A stretch of DNA of 64,000 nt from Bacteroidota bacterium (GTDB lineage Bacteria > Bacteroidota > Bacteroidia > Flavobacteriales_D > Sanyastnellaceae): NCBI GenBank assembly GCA_027624855.1, contig JAQBTQ010000009.1, positions 1 through 64,000 on the forward strand, in the 5' to 3' direction. The notes beneath the pieces were generated by a model. The model searched no databases and was not told the DNA's origin. It saw only the letters and a list, made by a program, of their open reading frames with translations. Position 1 is the stretch's first letter. Every line of letters starts with the position of its first letter. A program made the translations under genes and the position numbers. Shown in pieces: positions 1 through 8,449 of this stretch.

Positions 1-345
1 ATCTGTTGCACTGCTGTTGTAGTTACAGGCCGTTGCATCTTGGCAACCCGCGATTTCGTCCGCGTCACACACGCCATCGTCATCCGAGTCGTTATCTACG
101 ATTATTCCGGTTCCATCGGTCTCTCCTGAACAAGTCTCACATCCTTGAGGATAAGTACAGGATCCTGCGTCTGTCGCAGCTGCATCGTAATTACACGCAG
201 TGTTGTCTTGGCATCCTACAACTTCGTCCGCATCGCAAACACCATCATCATCGGCATCGTTATCCACTACTGTACCGGAACCATCGGTTTCACCCGAACA
301 AGTTTCACAATCAACTGGCAATACGCATCCCCCATCATCTACAGT
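1..345 (-). repeat. Second tract of the ~168-bp Cys/Asp-rich coding repeat
   Basis: Two units of the same repeat as at 1180-1790 are visible (CETCSGETDG at about 125-145 and 293-315, minus strand). The tract continues past the window edge, so its copy number is unknown. Confidence 0.7.
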
Positions 346-2664
346 GGCCGAATCGTCATAATTACAAGCAGACGAATTCAAGCAGCCCAAAATCACTGGA
401 ATACAGCCACCATCATCGTAAAGCGCCTCATCATCATAATTCAATGCTTCCGTGTCGGTGCATCCACAATCTTGATAATTCGAAGCCATGGCACCATTCC
501 ACCCAGTAGCAGAGAACGTTCCCGGTCCATTGAATTCAAAGTGTTCGGTATGGAAAACACCGGCGCCATATTGTCCATTTTGCAATATTTGAACAGCCAA
601 TTCCCCTGATACCACTCCTTCAGAAGTCAACTGGGCAATCAACACTCGCCCATCCGTTCCACCAATGGCTGGATGATCCGGATCGCAGCTTCCCGCGTCT
701 GGACTTGGCGGAAGATCGCAATCGCGGGTATTGTACAATGTGAATCCTGAAGCATCATCTATGTATATATCCGAGCCCGCATTGAATGAGGACCAAAACG
801 TATTTGAGGCATCGATTGAACCGATGTTCAGATCCGCGTTCGCCGTATCCGACCCGAATGTCATCCAGCTATCGTATGCCAAATCAGGAAAGGCTTCCAC
901 CATCAAGGGCAGGATATCCGTACCCAAGTCAACGCTCAAAAGCGGATCATTGTACCAATTTGGAGTGGATGTTGAAGTCAAGGCAATGGGCGTATCCGTT
1001 CCCTCACCGTATATCGCACTCAAGAAATCGTTGGGATGCTCCATATTGACATACACACGATAGGTTGTGTGACCTGGGATACCATCTACCGCATGCTCTT
1101 CTACGGTGAGGCTGTAGGGTGACAACCCTGTCAATTGGCCGCAAGAACAGTATTCGCATGAGCCATCCTCATCCGTTGCGAGGGCATCAAAATTACATGC
1201 GGTAGCATCCTGGCAGCCGGCAACCTCATCGGCATCACAAATCCCATCGTCGTCGGCATCATTGTCAATGATAGTTCCTGTTCCGTCAGATTCTCCAGAA
1301 CATGATTCGCATCCAGTAGCATAAATACACGCTCCTGCATCCGTTGCACTACTCATGTAATTACAAGCCGTATTATCCTGGCAACCAACTACTTCGTCGG
1401 CATCGCACACCCCATCATCATCGGAATCATTATCAACTACGGTACCCGTACCGTCGGTTTCACCCGAACAACTTTCACAAATTCCATCGACAAAGATGCA
1501 AGCACCAGCGTCCGTGGCAGCGGCGTCGTAATTGCAAGCCGTTACATCCTGGCAACCAATCACCTCATCCGCATCACACACCCCGTCATCATCAGAGTCG
1601 TTGTCAACGATGGTTCCTGTACCATCTGTTGCTCCAGAGCATGTTTCACAACCCGTTGCGAAAGCACAAGAACCGTCATCATCCGTCGCAGCACTGTTGT
1701 AGTTGCAAGCTGAAGCATCTTGACAACCGGCAATTTCCAGCTCGTCACAAACGCCATCACTATCTACATCATTAACGCAATCGCCCGCACAATCATAGTA
1801 GAGCGGTGGATAATCACACGTTCCATTATCCGTCGTTGCCAGATCATAGTAGTTACAGGCATTGGGATCCGTGCATCCTTCAATGATGGGTGCACCCAAA
1901 GAAGTTCCATCGAATGATTGGGTCAAAATGACCTTATTGGTTGAATCTCCGTGAACCCAAATTTCTGCGTTCAATGTCCATGTGAATGTACCGTCAGTTG
2001 TGGCTTGAAGGACGATGAGTTGGTTGTCATCTCCTGCAAAACCGTTTGTAGCCTCCAAATCTTCTAGGCCCCATCCACCTTCACTATCCGGATCATTCAA
2101 TTGAATATCCAAGGCGCCATAATTTCCGCTGGACATGTAATCGAGGATAAAGTGGTCAGACCAAGTGTAAGTCAATGTTTGATCAATGACGACATCGGCC
2201 TCGTTATTCAGTCCAACTGGCCATTCGGTCAAACCAATTCCCACCCAAGAATCGTATTGGTGAACATTGTAGCCCGTGAATTGCCAGAAATCAGGTGGAG
2301 GAACACCTCCACTTGTTCCTCCCACGCAAACGTTGTTATTGTATACACCGGAAGGCGCCATGATTTCAAGCGGCAGATTCTCATCTCCGTATATTCTTCT
2401 AACAAAGTCGTCTGAATTCACCGTGTTCAAGTAAACCTTGTACATCGTATAGCCGTCAAAGTCGAAATTCTCATAGTCCCCGAGACTGAGGAGAAATGAA
2501 TTTGAAGTTTGAGTAAAGACATATTGACCCGGCAAGGTCTCTGCAGCAGAAATTTCATCTTCACAAAGAGCAGTGGTGGACAACATGGCTTGGGCGCAAC
2601 AAATGATGAGCAAGGTGCTCAACAGATGAAACCGCGCCGGCAGGGTATTGGCAGTTTGGCGCAT
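1..2664 (-). CDS. Giant Cys-rich exported repeat protein, C-terminus beyond the window
   Basis: Reading leftward from ATG 2662-2664 the frame stays open to base 1, giving 888 codons without a stop, so the C-terminus lies outside. Residues 1-35 look like a signal peptide. Two copies of an unassigned module (hallmarks YKVYLN or TYRVYVN, then YDSW, then LIAQLTS) lie at about 1900-2592 and 540-1135. Between and after them are Cys-rich units with GCTDPNACNY-type motifs alternating with thrombospondin-type-3-like Asp-rich stretches (DNDSDDDGVCDADE), likely calcium-binding. The export route cannot be read because the sorting end is missing; T9SS is the likely guess. A surface or adhesive role is inference. 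The gene is monocistronic as far as can be seen; no TAnnTTTG box was found close to the start. Confidence 0.88.
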   Translation of the reverse strand, partial: MRQTANTLPARFHLLSTLLIICCAQAMLSTTALCEDEISAAETLPGQYVFTQTSNSFLLSLGDYENFDFDGYTMYKVYLNTVNSDDFVRRIYGDENLPLEIMAPSGVYNNNVCVGGTSGGVPPPDFWQFTGYNVHQYDSWVGIGLTEWPVGLNNEADVVIDQTLTYTWSDHFILDYMSSGNYGALDIQLNDPDSEGGWGLEDLEATNGFAGDDNQLIVLQATTDGTFTWTLNAEIWVHGDSTNKVILTQSFDGTSLGAPIIEGCTDPNACNYYDLATTDNGTCDYPPLYYDCAGDCVNDVDSDGVCDELEIAGCQDASACNYNSAATDDDGSCAFATGCETCSGATDGTGTIVDNDSDDDGVCDADEVIGCQDVTACNYDAAATDAGACIFVDGICESCSGETDGTGTVVDNDSDDDGVCDADEVVGCQDNTACNYMSSATDAGACIYATGCESCSGESDGTGTIIDNDADDDGICDADEVAGCQDATACNFDALATDEDGSCEYCSCGQLTGLSPYSLTVEEHAVDGIPGHTTYRVYVNMEHPNDFLSAIYGEGTDTPIALTSTSTPNWYNDPLLSVDLGTDILPLMVEAFPDLAYDSWMTFGSDTANADLNIGSIDASNTFWSSFNAGSDIYIDDASGFTLYNTRDCDLPPSPDAGSCDPDHPAIGGTDGRVLIAQLTSEGVVSGELAVQILQNGQYGAGVFHTEHFEFNGPGTFSATGWNGAMASNYQDCGCTDTEALNYDDEALYDDGGCIPVILGCLNSSACNYDDSATVDDGGCVLPVDCETCSGETDGSGTVVDNDADDDGVCDADEVVGCQDNTACNYDAAATDAGSCTYPQGCETCSGETDGTGIIVDNDSDDDGVCDADEIAGCQDATACNYNSSATD
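1180..1790 (-). repeat. Tandem ~168-bp coding repeats (Cys/Asp-rich units)
   Basis: Successive units of roughly 168-171 bp encode the order CESCSGE, DGTGT, DNDSDDDGVCDADEV, GCQD, ACNY, ATD, GAC. About three and a half units lie here. A second tract of the same unit runs from about 345 to the left edge. Unit sequences are similar enough at DNA level to allow recombination between them. Confidence 0.75.
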
Positions 2665-2723
2665 GATAGTGATAAGGCGATTTAGCACTAAAATACAACA
2701 ATTAGCCTTTCATTTGTAAATAT

Positions 2724-3605
2724 CTAAGTTTTATCTTGATTATATAACTTTTCAAGATTTTGATCAATCCACTCCAATGCCCTTTCCAGACCATGGTGAT
2801 AATCATCCAAAACATCCTCTTTTGAGATCCGATATCCGTCTGATTTCAACTCATGCAAAGGAGCTATTTCACTCCAAGACTGATTCAGCTCTTTTTCCTT
2901 TTCCAATAAATCAACAACTTGATTGTATCGCGTATGCCAGGTCTGAAACAACGACGCTAAAGCTTGATTATCCCGATAGATGTAAGACACAATCAAGTCC
3001 AATGTATCCTGTTCAACCCGAACAGAACGTGGACGAGTGCGTATGACTAGAATATTCGCACAACCGTCTTCAATGGCTTTTTTCAATGGAATTGGATCAG
3101 AATATCCTCCGTCGAACATCCAACGATTTCGCAATTTCAATCTTCCTCTTGTGACCAGCGGCAGCGAAGAAGATGCCAAAACCGACCGAATCCAATTTTC
3201 GCGTTGTGGAGATAAATAGTGGGCTTCACCTGTTTCAAAATCCGTCGTAACGATGTGAACCTTTTTTCCTTCAATGAATTGATTGGCCGCGTTCCAATCA
3301 ATTGGAGACTCGTCTTTGACCACTTGTGCCAGACGCGACAAATTCATCAACCCTTCATCTGAAAAGGCCGCAGTGAAGCTAATGAACTTATTGTCTTCAA
3401 CCAATCGAAGCGCTAAATCCACAAAATGTCTTCGCTGACCGGACAAAAATGACGTAAGTGCCATCGATCCTGCAGACACCGCATAATAAGATTTGAATGG
3501 CCGAAACCCAATTGCAGCGAAAGTATCCAGCACTCCGGCTGTAAAAGAGCATCTTAAGCTCCCTCCTTCCAGAATTAGTGCATCATATGATGTCTTTTGC
3601 TTCAC
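2724..3605 (-). CDS. Patatin-like phospholipase (RssA/YjjU type)
   Basis: A 293-residue protein starting at GTG 3605. The N-terminal glycine loop ILEGGSLRCSF (about 11-21) is the oxyanion-hole region. The nucleophile elbow is A-V-S44-A-G, and the catalytic Asp is in the DGG motif at 165-167, so the Ser-Asp dyad of patatin-like acyl hydrolases is complete. No signal peptide is seen, so it is probably cytosolic or peripheral. The substrate is not readable; family members cleave acyl chains from phospholipids. The start lies 25 bp from the start of the divergent C26 lipoprotein gene. An upstream ATG is out of frame, which favours the GTG start. Confidence 0.85.
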   Translation of the reverse strand: MKQKTSYDALILEGGSLRCSFTAGVLDTFAAIGFRPFKSYYAVSAGSMALTSFLSGQRRHFVDLALRLVEDNKFISFTAAFSDEGLMNLSRLAQVVKDESPIDWNAANQFIEGKKVHIVTTDFETGEAHYLSPQRENWIRSVLASSSLPLVTRGRLKLRNRWMFDGGYSDPIPLKKAIEDGCANILVIRTRPRSVRVEQDTLDLIVSYIYRDNQALASLFQTWHTRYNQVVDLLEKEKELNQSWSEIAPLHELKSDGYRISKEDVLDDYHHGLERALEWIDQNLEKLYNQDKT

Positions 3606-3630
3606 TCCATTAATTTACGAAATTCCGGGC

Positions 3631-4428
3631 ATGGTTCGAATCCTAATTGTACTTGCATGCGCCTCGCTCCTTTGTGGCTGCTCAAATTCATACCAAGACA
3701 AATCAAATTCTCCTCATCCTGACACGTTGCATATTGTGGCCTCGAGGTTGTTCGAAAGTCAGACTTATGAGGACTTTCTGGAACCTTTGGCAGCACCAGA
3801 TGTAATTCAATGGCACGACGCATCTGAGCTAACAGATGCCGAGCTAGCAAGCGCTCTCGAAGAGGCTCAAGGCGTGCTGATGACAGGTGGTGCGGACATC
3901 CACCCTGCCCGGTATAGCCAAGCCGCGGACACGACAAGCTGTGGCGCCATTGACCTGGAAAGGGACCGCATCGAAAGCGCAATGCTCCATGCGGTGGATT
4001 CCCTTCGGCTTCCCTGTTTGGGTATATGCCGCGGGCTGCAGTTCATGAATGTCCACAACGGAGGCACCTTGCACGCTCACCTGCCGGACGTTTTGGGCAC
4101 TGACGTGCACCGCGCAGGCACGGAAGGAAATTCCCGTGATACGCTCCACACCGTGATCACTGAATCCAACGCTGGATTCATTGGAATTGAACAGGAATCA
4201 ACTTCTCAAGTGATATCACATCACCACCAGGGCATCAATCAGTTGGGTACAGGGCTCGAGGCATGGGCCTACGCTCCAGACGGCCTAATTGAGGGCATTC
4301 GACGGGCCGACACTATGGAATTTCCTTTTTATGTAGGGGTCCAATGGCATCCCGAACGATCGCCAAAGGCCCAGCCTTTGGTGGAGCCGGTCGGAATTCA
4401 TTTTATCCATGCTTTGCGAATGAAGTAA
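3631..4428 (+). CDS. Class I glutamine amidotransferase-like C26 peptidase, lipoprotein
   Basis: A 265-residue protein. The chosen start ATG 3631 gives a lipoprotein signal, MVRILIVLACASLLCGC, with the lipidated Cys at 17. The catalytic triad of peptidase C26 (gamma-glutamyl-GABA hydrolase, PuuD-like) is visible: C133 in GICRG, H240 and E242 in QWHPE. The segment MTGGADIHP (84-92) matches the family substrate loop. Family members cleave gamma-glutamyl bonds; export as a lipoprotein is less usual and suggests it acts on extracytoplasmic peptides (inference). The preceding bases ACGAAATTC sit before the start at the same spacing as in the exonuclease gene at 9350. Confidence 0.85.
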   Translation: MVRILIVLACASLLCGCSNSYQDKSNSPHPDTLHIVASRLFESQTYEDFLEPLAAPDVIQWHDASELTDAELASALEEAQGVLMTGGADIHPARYSQAADTTSCGAIDLERDRIESAMLHAVDSLRLPCLGICRGLQFMNVHNGGTLHAHLPDVLGTDVHRAGTEGNSRDTLHTVITESNAGFIGIEQESTSQVISHHHQGINQLGTGLEAWAYAPDGLIEGIRRADTMEFPFYVGVQWHPERSPKAQPLVEPVGIHFIHALRMK

Positions 4429-4482
4429 CCTGTCCATACCCCACCTCAACACAAGGAAAGTTCGGGAAAAGCGAGATCGTTG

Positions 4483-4626
4483 TTAGCTATCAATGCTTAG
4501 CTATCAACATGATAGTGAATATCGTCTAACATGTTATCTATCATGATATCACACTGTCTTGTGATAGGTTATCACAATAGGCTAAAAAATATCGTCTAAA
4601 AGATTAAAAAATTCGTCAAAATGACG
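4483..4626 (+). promoter_or_regulatory. Cluster of palindromes and direct repeats upstream of the Ig-repeat gene
   Basis: This 144-bp stretch holds TTAGCTATCAA twice (4483-4493 and 4497-4507), CTATCA-3-TGATAG (4501-4515), the palindrome TATCATGATA (4539-4548), TTGTGATA-3-TATCACAA (4559-4577), AATATCGTCTAA twice (4518-4529 and 4588-4599) and CGTCA-3-TGACG (4614-4626). The recurring TATCA/TGATA half-sites suggest an array of binding sites for a dimeric regulator. Its identity is not readable. Confidence 0.55.
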
Positions 4627-4640
4627 TATATTGCATTTAA

Positions 4641-5495
4641 ATGAAATTCAGTGTGATGAAAAAATATTTATTCCTCATCGTAATGTCTGTTGGTTTTGCC
4701 ATAGCATCGAATGCTCAAGTTCCGCTACAAGGTGACACTGTAATCCTGAAAGCACAGACATTCAGTCAACAAGTACACATTACCCTTGACCAAGAAGCAC
4801 TTCAAGATACCCTTGAAGCTTTAGGTGTTTTGGAAGGGCGTACCATTGGAACTGGAATTAGCTCGTTTTTATCGCTTTGGGATTCAGTACAGACGGTGGC
4901 AGGGCCACCGACCATGACCATTACGGCATCCGAAGTGAGTGATGGCGATACTTCAAACGACGCTACTTTGTCCTTAACATTTACTTCTGACAAGACCACC
5001 TCTGACTTTATTGCTGGAGACATTACAGTAGGCAACGGGGCGATTTCAGCCTTTGCAGGAACAGGCAAGACTTATACCGCTACTTTCACTCCTACAGGTG
5101 ACGGTGCTTGCACCATTGACGTAGCCGCAGACGCATTCAGCAACCTTGCTGGAACGGGCAATGGCGCAGCTGACCAGTTCAACTGGACTTATGACGGTAC
5201 AGGACCAACCATGACCATTACCGCTGCGGAAGTAAACGATGGAGACACATCAAATGACGCGTCGTTGTCTTTGACTTTCACCTCTTCCGAAAGCACCACT
5301 GACTTTATCGAAGGAGACATCACAGTAACAAACGGCGCACTTTCCAGTTTTGCAGGATCGGGGACAACCTACACCGCGACATTTACCCCAGCGGGTAATG
5401 GTGCATGTACCATCGATGTGGCCGGCAGCACATTCACTGATGCTTCTGGAAATAACAACACGGCGGCGAATCAATTCAACTGGACTAAAAACTAA
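4641..5495 (+). CDS. Exported protein with two bacterial Ig-like repeats
   Basis: A 284-residue protein. A second ATG at 4656 (MKKYLFLIV) is an equally good start; either gives a signal peptide ending near SNAQ. After a spacer of about 70 residues come two repeats of about 97 residues, each beginning [17 protein letters not shown] and ending in DQFNW or NQFNW, which resemble cadherin/Big-type Ig modules. There is no T9SS C-terminal domain, no lipobox and no anchor, so it may be secreted free or periplasmic. No catalytic motif is seen; a surface binding role is inference. It has its own terminator (5543-5571) and an elaborate upstream region. Confidence 0.8.
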   Translation: MKFSVMKKYLFLIVMSVGFAIASNAQVPLQGDTVILKAQTFSQQVHITLDQEALQDTLEALGVLEGRTIGTGISSFLSLWDSVQTVAGPPTMTITASEVSDGDTSNDATLSLTFTSDKTTSDFIAGDITVGNGAISAFAGTGKTYTATFTPTGDGACTIDVAADAFSNLAGTGNGAADQFNWTYDGTGPTMTITAAEVNDGDTSNDASLSLTFTSSESTTDFIEGDITVTNGALSSFAGSGTTYTATFTPAGNGACTIDVAGSTFTDASGNNNTAANQFNWTKN

Positions 5496-5542
5496 TCTTA
5501 GACTGCGACAGGAACAATCTTGAATTAGAAAGCAAGATTTAA

Positions 5543-5571
5543 AAAGCCCGGCTGCAATGCAGCCGGGCTTT
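5543..5571 (+). terminator. Rho-independent terminator
   Basis: A perfect 14-bp inverted repeat, AAAGCCCGGCTGCA against TGCAGCCGGGCTTT, with one central base, followed by a T-rich run. It ends the Ig-repeat gene and separates it from the oppositely oriented tRNA. Confidence 0.9.
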
Positions 5572-5579
5572 CATTTTAG

Positions 5580-5653
5580 TGACCCTGTAGGGATTCGAAC
5601 CCCAAACCTTCGCATCCGTAGTGCGATGCTCTATCCAGTTGAGCTACAGAGCC
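5580..5653 (-). tRNA. tRNA-Arg (anticodon ACG)
   Basis: The reverse complement folds as a full cloverleaf. The acceptor strand GGCTCTG pairs with CAGGGTC (with wobbles), the D arm is GCTC/GAGC, the anticodon stem is TCGCA/TGCGA around loop CTACGGA, and the T loop is TTCGAAT. The 3' CCA is not encoded and must be added after transcription. Confidence 0.96.
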
Positions 5654-5677
5654 ATTTTTGTCCGTCGAAACGGGGGG

Positions 5678-5685
5678 CAAAGATA
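5678..5685 (-). promoter_or_regulatory. TAnnTTTG box for tRNA-Arg
   Basis: TATCTTTG on the minus strand matches the Bacteroidota -7 consensus perfectly and lies 24 bases before the mature tRNA 5' end. No clear -33 TTTG was found. Confidence 0.6.
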
Positions 5686-5741
5686 CCAACTCGTGTTGAA
5701 CCGCCAAACGGTTCGCAATAATTCTCTTTACCCGCGTACAA

Positions 5742-6851
5742 TCAACGCCCCATGGCCTTTCGCAATTCCTTGGTCAGCCCGTCCTCGTGCAGCATGATGC
5801 CGATGGTATGGTGGCGGAAGTAGGCCATGGAAACGTATTGTTTGCCGCCGTAGTCATTGCCCTGGCCCCACGAGTTCTTGATGATGAAGTACTCCCGGCC
5901 TTGGGCGTCAGCGGCCCGACCGACAATGTGCATGAGGTGGTCGTCTGTATTCTCCTGTGAATCAAAAGCAGATTGGCGCATGGCTTGGTCCACGTTAGGC
6001 TCTAGTGGCATCGCATCCAACGTCTCCCACTCCTCTTTGCTTGCCGCGGCTTCGGGCATAATCGCCCAGCCGTCGCGGAAGGAAAAGCCTTTGTTGCTCA
6101 CATCCGCGTCCCAAGCGACCGTGTAGCCGTTTTCGAGGGCGTGGTGCACCGCTTCTTCCAAATCATCCAGTTCAACATTGTAAAACGCTCCATGCGCGTG
6201 GTTGTCCGGCACTTCCAATACAAATGACGCACCAAACGGATGGTGTGTGAAGCTGGTCAGGGTCGCGTATGCTGCGGGATCGATTCCCACCGCATCCCGG
6301 AACGACGCCGGGGTGTACTGGGCGCCGTTGTACTCAAACGCCTCCGGCAAAGCACCGAGGTACGCATCAAGCGTCGCCTCCACGGCCTCCATGCCCGCGG
6401 GCGCCACCCCACCCGACTGTTCCACCAAAGCCTGCGCCATGGTCTCCATCATGCCGTCCAACGCTCCGTGGTCGTAAGCGCCCGATGCTTGGCCACCGCC
6501 GTACACCGATTGCGGCACAATGCCGAATTTGGCCGCGGCGTGTGTCACGTCGTGAGAGAGTCCGCCCGGTCCCATCTGGTGCTTGCCGTGGTAGCGTACG
6601 TAACGCTCAACTTTTTCGGGGTAAATCACCCGCACGCTCGCCATCTCGCTGAAATCGTGCAATTCGCCCGTGATGCGAAACGCCTCCGACTCTAGAAAAC
6701 TCGTCGTGCTGAAGCTCCAGCACGTGCCCGTGCGGCCTTGGCTGATCACCTCCGTCGCCGTCAAATCAATTTCCAATTCCGGACCTTGTGCTGATGCCGT
6801 CAGGGAGGTCGCCATTAGGACTCCGACAAAAACTAAATTCAGTACCTTCAT
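5742..6851 (-). CDS. Secreted C1B cysteine peptidase (aminopeptidase C / bleomycin hydrolase family)
   Basis: A 369-residue protein. The start at ATG 6851 gives the signal peptide MKVLNLVFVGVLMATSLTASAQ. The papain-fold catalytic residues are visible: Cys44 in QGRTGTCWSFS, His in HLMHIVGRA and Asn in IKNSWGQG near the C-terminus. It is shorter than typical cytosolic PepC (about 440-450) and carries a signal, so it probably works in the periplasm or outside. It should cleave N-terminal amino acids or short peptides (family knowledge). It is divergent from the hypothetical gene at 6877, with 25 bp between starts. Confidence 0.88.
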   Translation of the reverse strand: MKVLNLVFVGVLMATSLTASAQGPELEIDLTATEVISQGRTGTCWSFSTTSFLESEAFRITGELHDFSEMASVRVIYPEKVERYVRYHGKHQMGPGGLSHDVTHAAAKFGIVPQSVYGGGQASGAYDHGALDGMMETMAQALVEQSGGVAPAGMEAVEATLDAYLGALPEAFEYNGAQYTPASFRDAVGIDPAAYATLTSFTHHPFGASFVLEVPDNHAHGAFYNVELDDLEEAVHHALENGYTVAWDADVSNKGFSFRDGWAIMPEAAASKEEWETLDAMPLEPNVDQAMRQSAFDSQENTDDHLMHIVGRAADAQGREYFIIKNSWGQGNDYGGKQYVSMAYFRHHTIGIMLHEDGLTKELRKAMGR

Positions 6852-6876
6852 TTCTGATTTTTTCAAGGAAAGTGCA

Positions 6877-7479
6877 ATGTACAAAGGTCGCACGCATGAA
6901 GACCATCCCTCTCCCATTGAAATGATCCTTCCTTCATTAAGGCAGGGAGTGCCAATAGATGAGGTTAAGCAAATTGCCAAGCAATTATCGATGAGCTCGG
7001 ATTGGATTGAATCCCTCATCGCATTTATCAGTGAACCAGGAACCATTTCAAGGACACAACTTCGAAAAAGCGCTTGGATTTTGAATCATGCGTTCCAAAT
7101 AGATGAACGATTGTTCTTCGCCCAGCGCGATCAATTGAATCATTTGCTCGATGTCATAGAGGATTTTTCGGCATTGCGTGAACTATTAAAAATGCTCGCA
7201 CATCCCGTCTGGCTTGATTACGAAAACGACAAGCAACGGATTGAGCTTTTGGAATTGAGCTCGGCCATGCTCCACTTAGAAGGCATCCCCGTGGCAATCT
7301 ATTACGCTTGCATGCAAATCATGCAGTCCCGTGTCTTGAATTCATCAGAGTGTAAAGAGTGCATCGCATCATTGCAATCATTGCGGCAACGATCCGAAAT
7401 CAATTCACCTCTTTATCGATGCATCCATCGGTATGAAATCCGATTCCGTCAAAAGCTAACCCGTTCCGTCAAAAGCTAA
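6877..7479 (+). CDS. Hypothetical, mostly helical protein
   Basis: About 200 residues if translation begins at ATG 6877; ATG 6922 is an alternative, while starts further upstream would overlap the divergent peptidase. I do not recognise a family. The sequence is Leu-rich and looks all-helical (for example IDEVKQIAKQL and LRELLKMLAH), without signal peptide or membrane segment. The last residues are altered by a 20-bp tandem duplication (7444-7483): RQKLTR is read from the first copy and SVKS plus stop from the second. It ends convergently, overlapping the 3' end of the neighbouring gene by 11 bp. Confidence 0.6.
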   Translation: MYKGRTHEDHPSPIEMILPSLRQGVPIDEVKQIAKQLSMSSDWIESLIAFISEPGTISRTQLRKSAWILNHAFQIDERLFFAQRDQLNHLLDVIEDFSALRELLKMLAHPVWLDYENDKQRIELLELSSAMLHLEGIPVAIYYACMQIMQSRVLNSSECKECIASLQSLRQRSEINSPLYRCIHRYEIRFRQKLTRSVKS

Positions 7480-7483
7480 CCCG
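7444..7483. repeat. Perfect 20-bp tandem duplication across two convergent gene ends
   Basis: TTCCGTCAAAAGCTAACCCG occurs twice without a gap. The stop of the rightward gene (7477-7479) and that of the leftward gene (7469-7471) both lie in the second copy. Confidence 0.95.
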
Positions 7484-8449
7484 AGTGAACTTTGGAAACT
7501 GAGGAGGCACAACCCAAGTCAGGTAAAGTGATCCTTGCCACAAGTGATCCTCATAAGTGCCCAACCGAACGTGATCCCTGCTCACCCTTGCAGTCAGCAT
7601 CAAATTCCCCCCTTCTTCAAAAAACAACTCCACACCCACTGCACCATACCCACCGAATCCCGTGGAAGTCAAACTCGAAGTCGGATTGGTAAATTGTCCA
7701 TTTCCCATCGGCGCAGCCAGTAATTGATAGTTGCTGTTCTGAATTCGGACATAGTTTTGTTTCAATTGCGTCGCGAGCATATTCCCGCCCAATTCAAATA
7801 CCCAACTTACTTCATCCGTTACGTACGCAGCGGTGCGATATCCAAGTGAAAATTGAAACCGGTCTTCCTCACTGAAGATGCCAAATTCCCTTCGATTCTC
7901 AGAACCTGCGCCTTGAACGATTTCATTGGTTACCATGTTCCATCCTCCCTGCGACTTCAGCCCATTCATCACATCAAGGTGCAAAGTCAATGCGCTTTCT
8001 GGATTAAAAAACACCATGGTCTGCAGTCCCATGATGGTTCCGGGAGTGTAGCGGACTCCATACAATTTGAGCAGTTCACTGTAAATCGGGTACTCGATGT
8101 ATAAGAATTCGCCTTGCTCGAGACCGATGCTATTGAGCACTTGACTCCAAACCGTTCCATTGGAGCTATAAATGCCCAATCGCTCTTCAATCGTCATCAA
8201 GGTGGCCGTATTGTCTCCTAGGTCATAGATATCGCCCGCATAGCCGTTGTAGAAAGCACTTGATGCCTGATGATTCGCCTGATAAACCCCGAAGTTGATC
8301 GCAAATTCCACTCCTTTTCTCGACGGCTCATAAGAACTCTCTTCATCATCCCAATCATCCCAGTCTTGCGCCATAGCCGAGTTTACAATCCCCGAGTTTG
8401 TGGTGAATAAACACCAGGCCAAAATCCATATTAAACTCAATCGGCTCAT
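7469..8449 (-). CDS. Exported, probably outer-membrane beta-barrel protein
   Basis: A 326-residue protein from ATG 8449, a start supported by the ATGA overlap with the cyclophilin stop. The signal peptide ends near SAMAQ and is followed by an acidic patch, DWDDWDDEESS. The rest alternates short aromatic and Gly-rich strands (FQFSLGYRTAAYV, GYGAVGVELFF, SLYLTWVV), typical of a porin-like barrel. I do not recognise a specific family. It sits in an operon behind a cyclophilin-type foldase lipoprotein, which fits an envelope protein (inference). Confidence 0.7.
   Translation of the reverse strand: MSRLSLIWILAWCLFTTNSGIVNSAMAQDWDDWDDEESSYEPSRKGVEFAINFGVYQANHQASSAFYNGYAGDIYDLGDNTATLMTIEERLGIYSSNGTVWSQVLNSIGLEQGEFLYIEYPIYSELLKLYGVRYTPGTIMGLQTMVFFNPESALTLHLDVMNGLKSQGGWNMVTNEIVQGAGSENRREFGIFSEEDRFQFSLGYRTAAYVTDEVSWVFELGGNMLATQLKQNYVRIQNSNYQLLAAPMGNGQFTNPTSSLTSTGFGGYGAVGVELFFEEGGNLMLTARVSRDHVRLGTYEDHLWQGSLYLTWVVPPQFPKFTRVSF

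Noticed and set aside
1-1790. Regularly spaced repeats suggesting a CRISPR array or satellite
   Set aside because: The period (~168 bp) is a multiple of three, units are translated into conserved protein motifs, and there are no short unique spacers.
6-1917. Several rightward frames rich in His/Arg opposite the left-edge giant gene
   Set aside because: They are antisense shadows of the repetitive leftward frame, which is continuous over 888 codons with a signal peptide and family motifs.
5580-5653. tRNA gene as an integration site for a mobile element
   Set aside because: No integrase next to it and no direct repeat of the tRNA 3' end was seen nearby; XerD at 58138 is a housekeeping recombinase.
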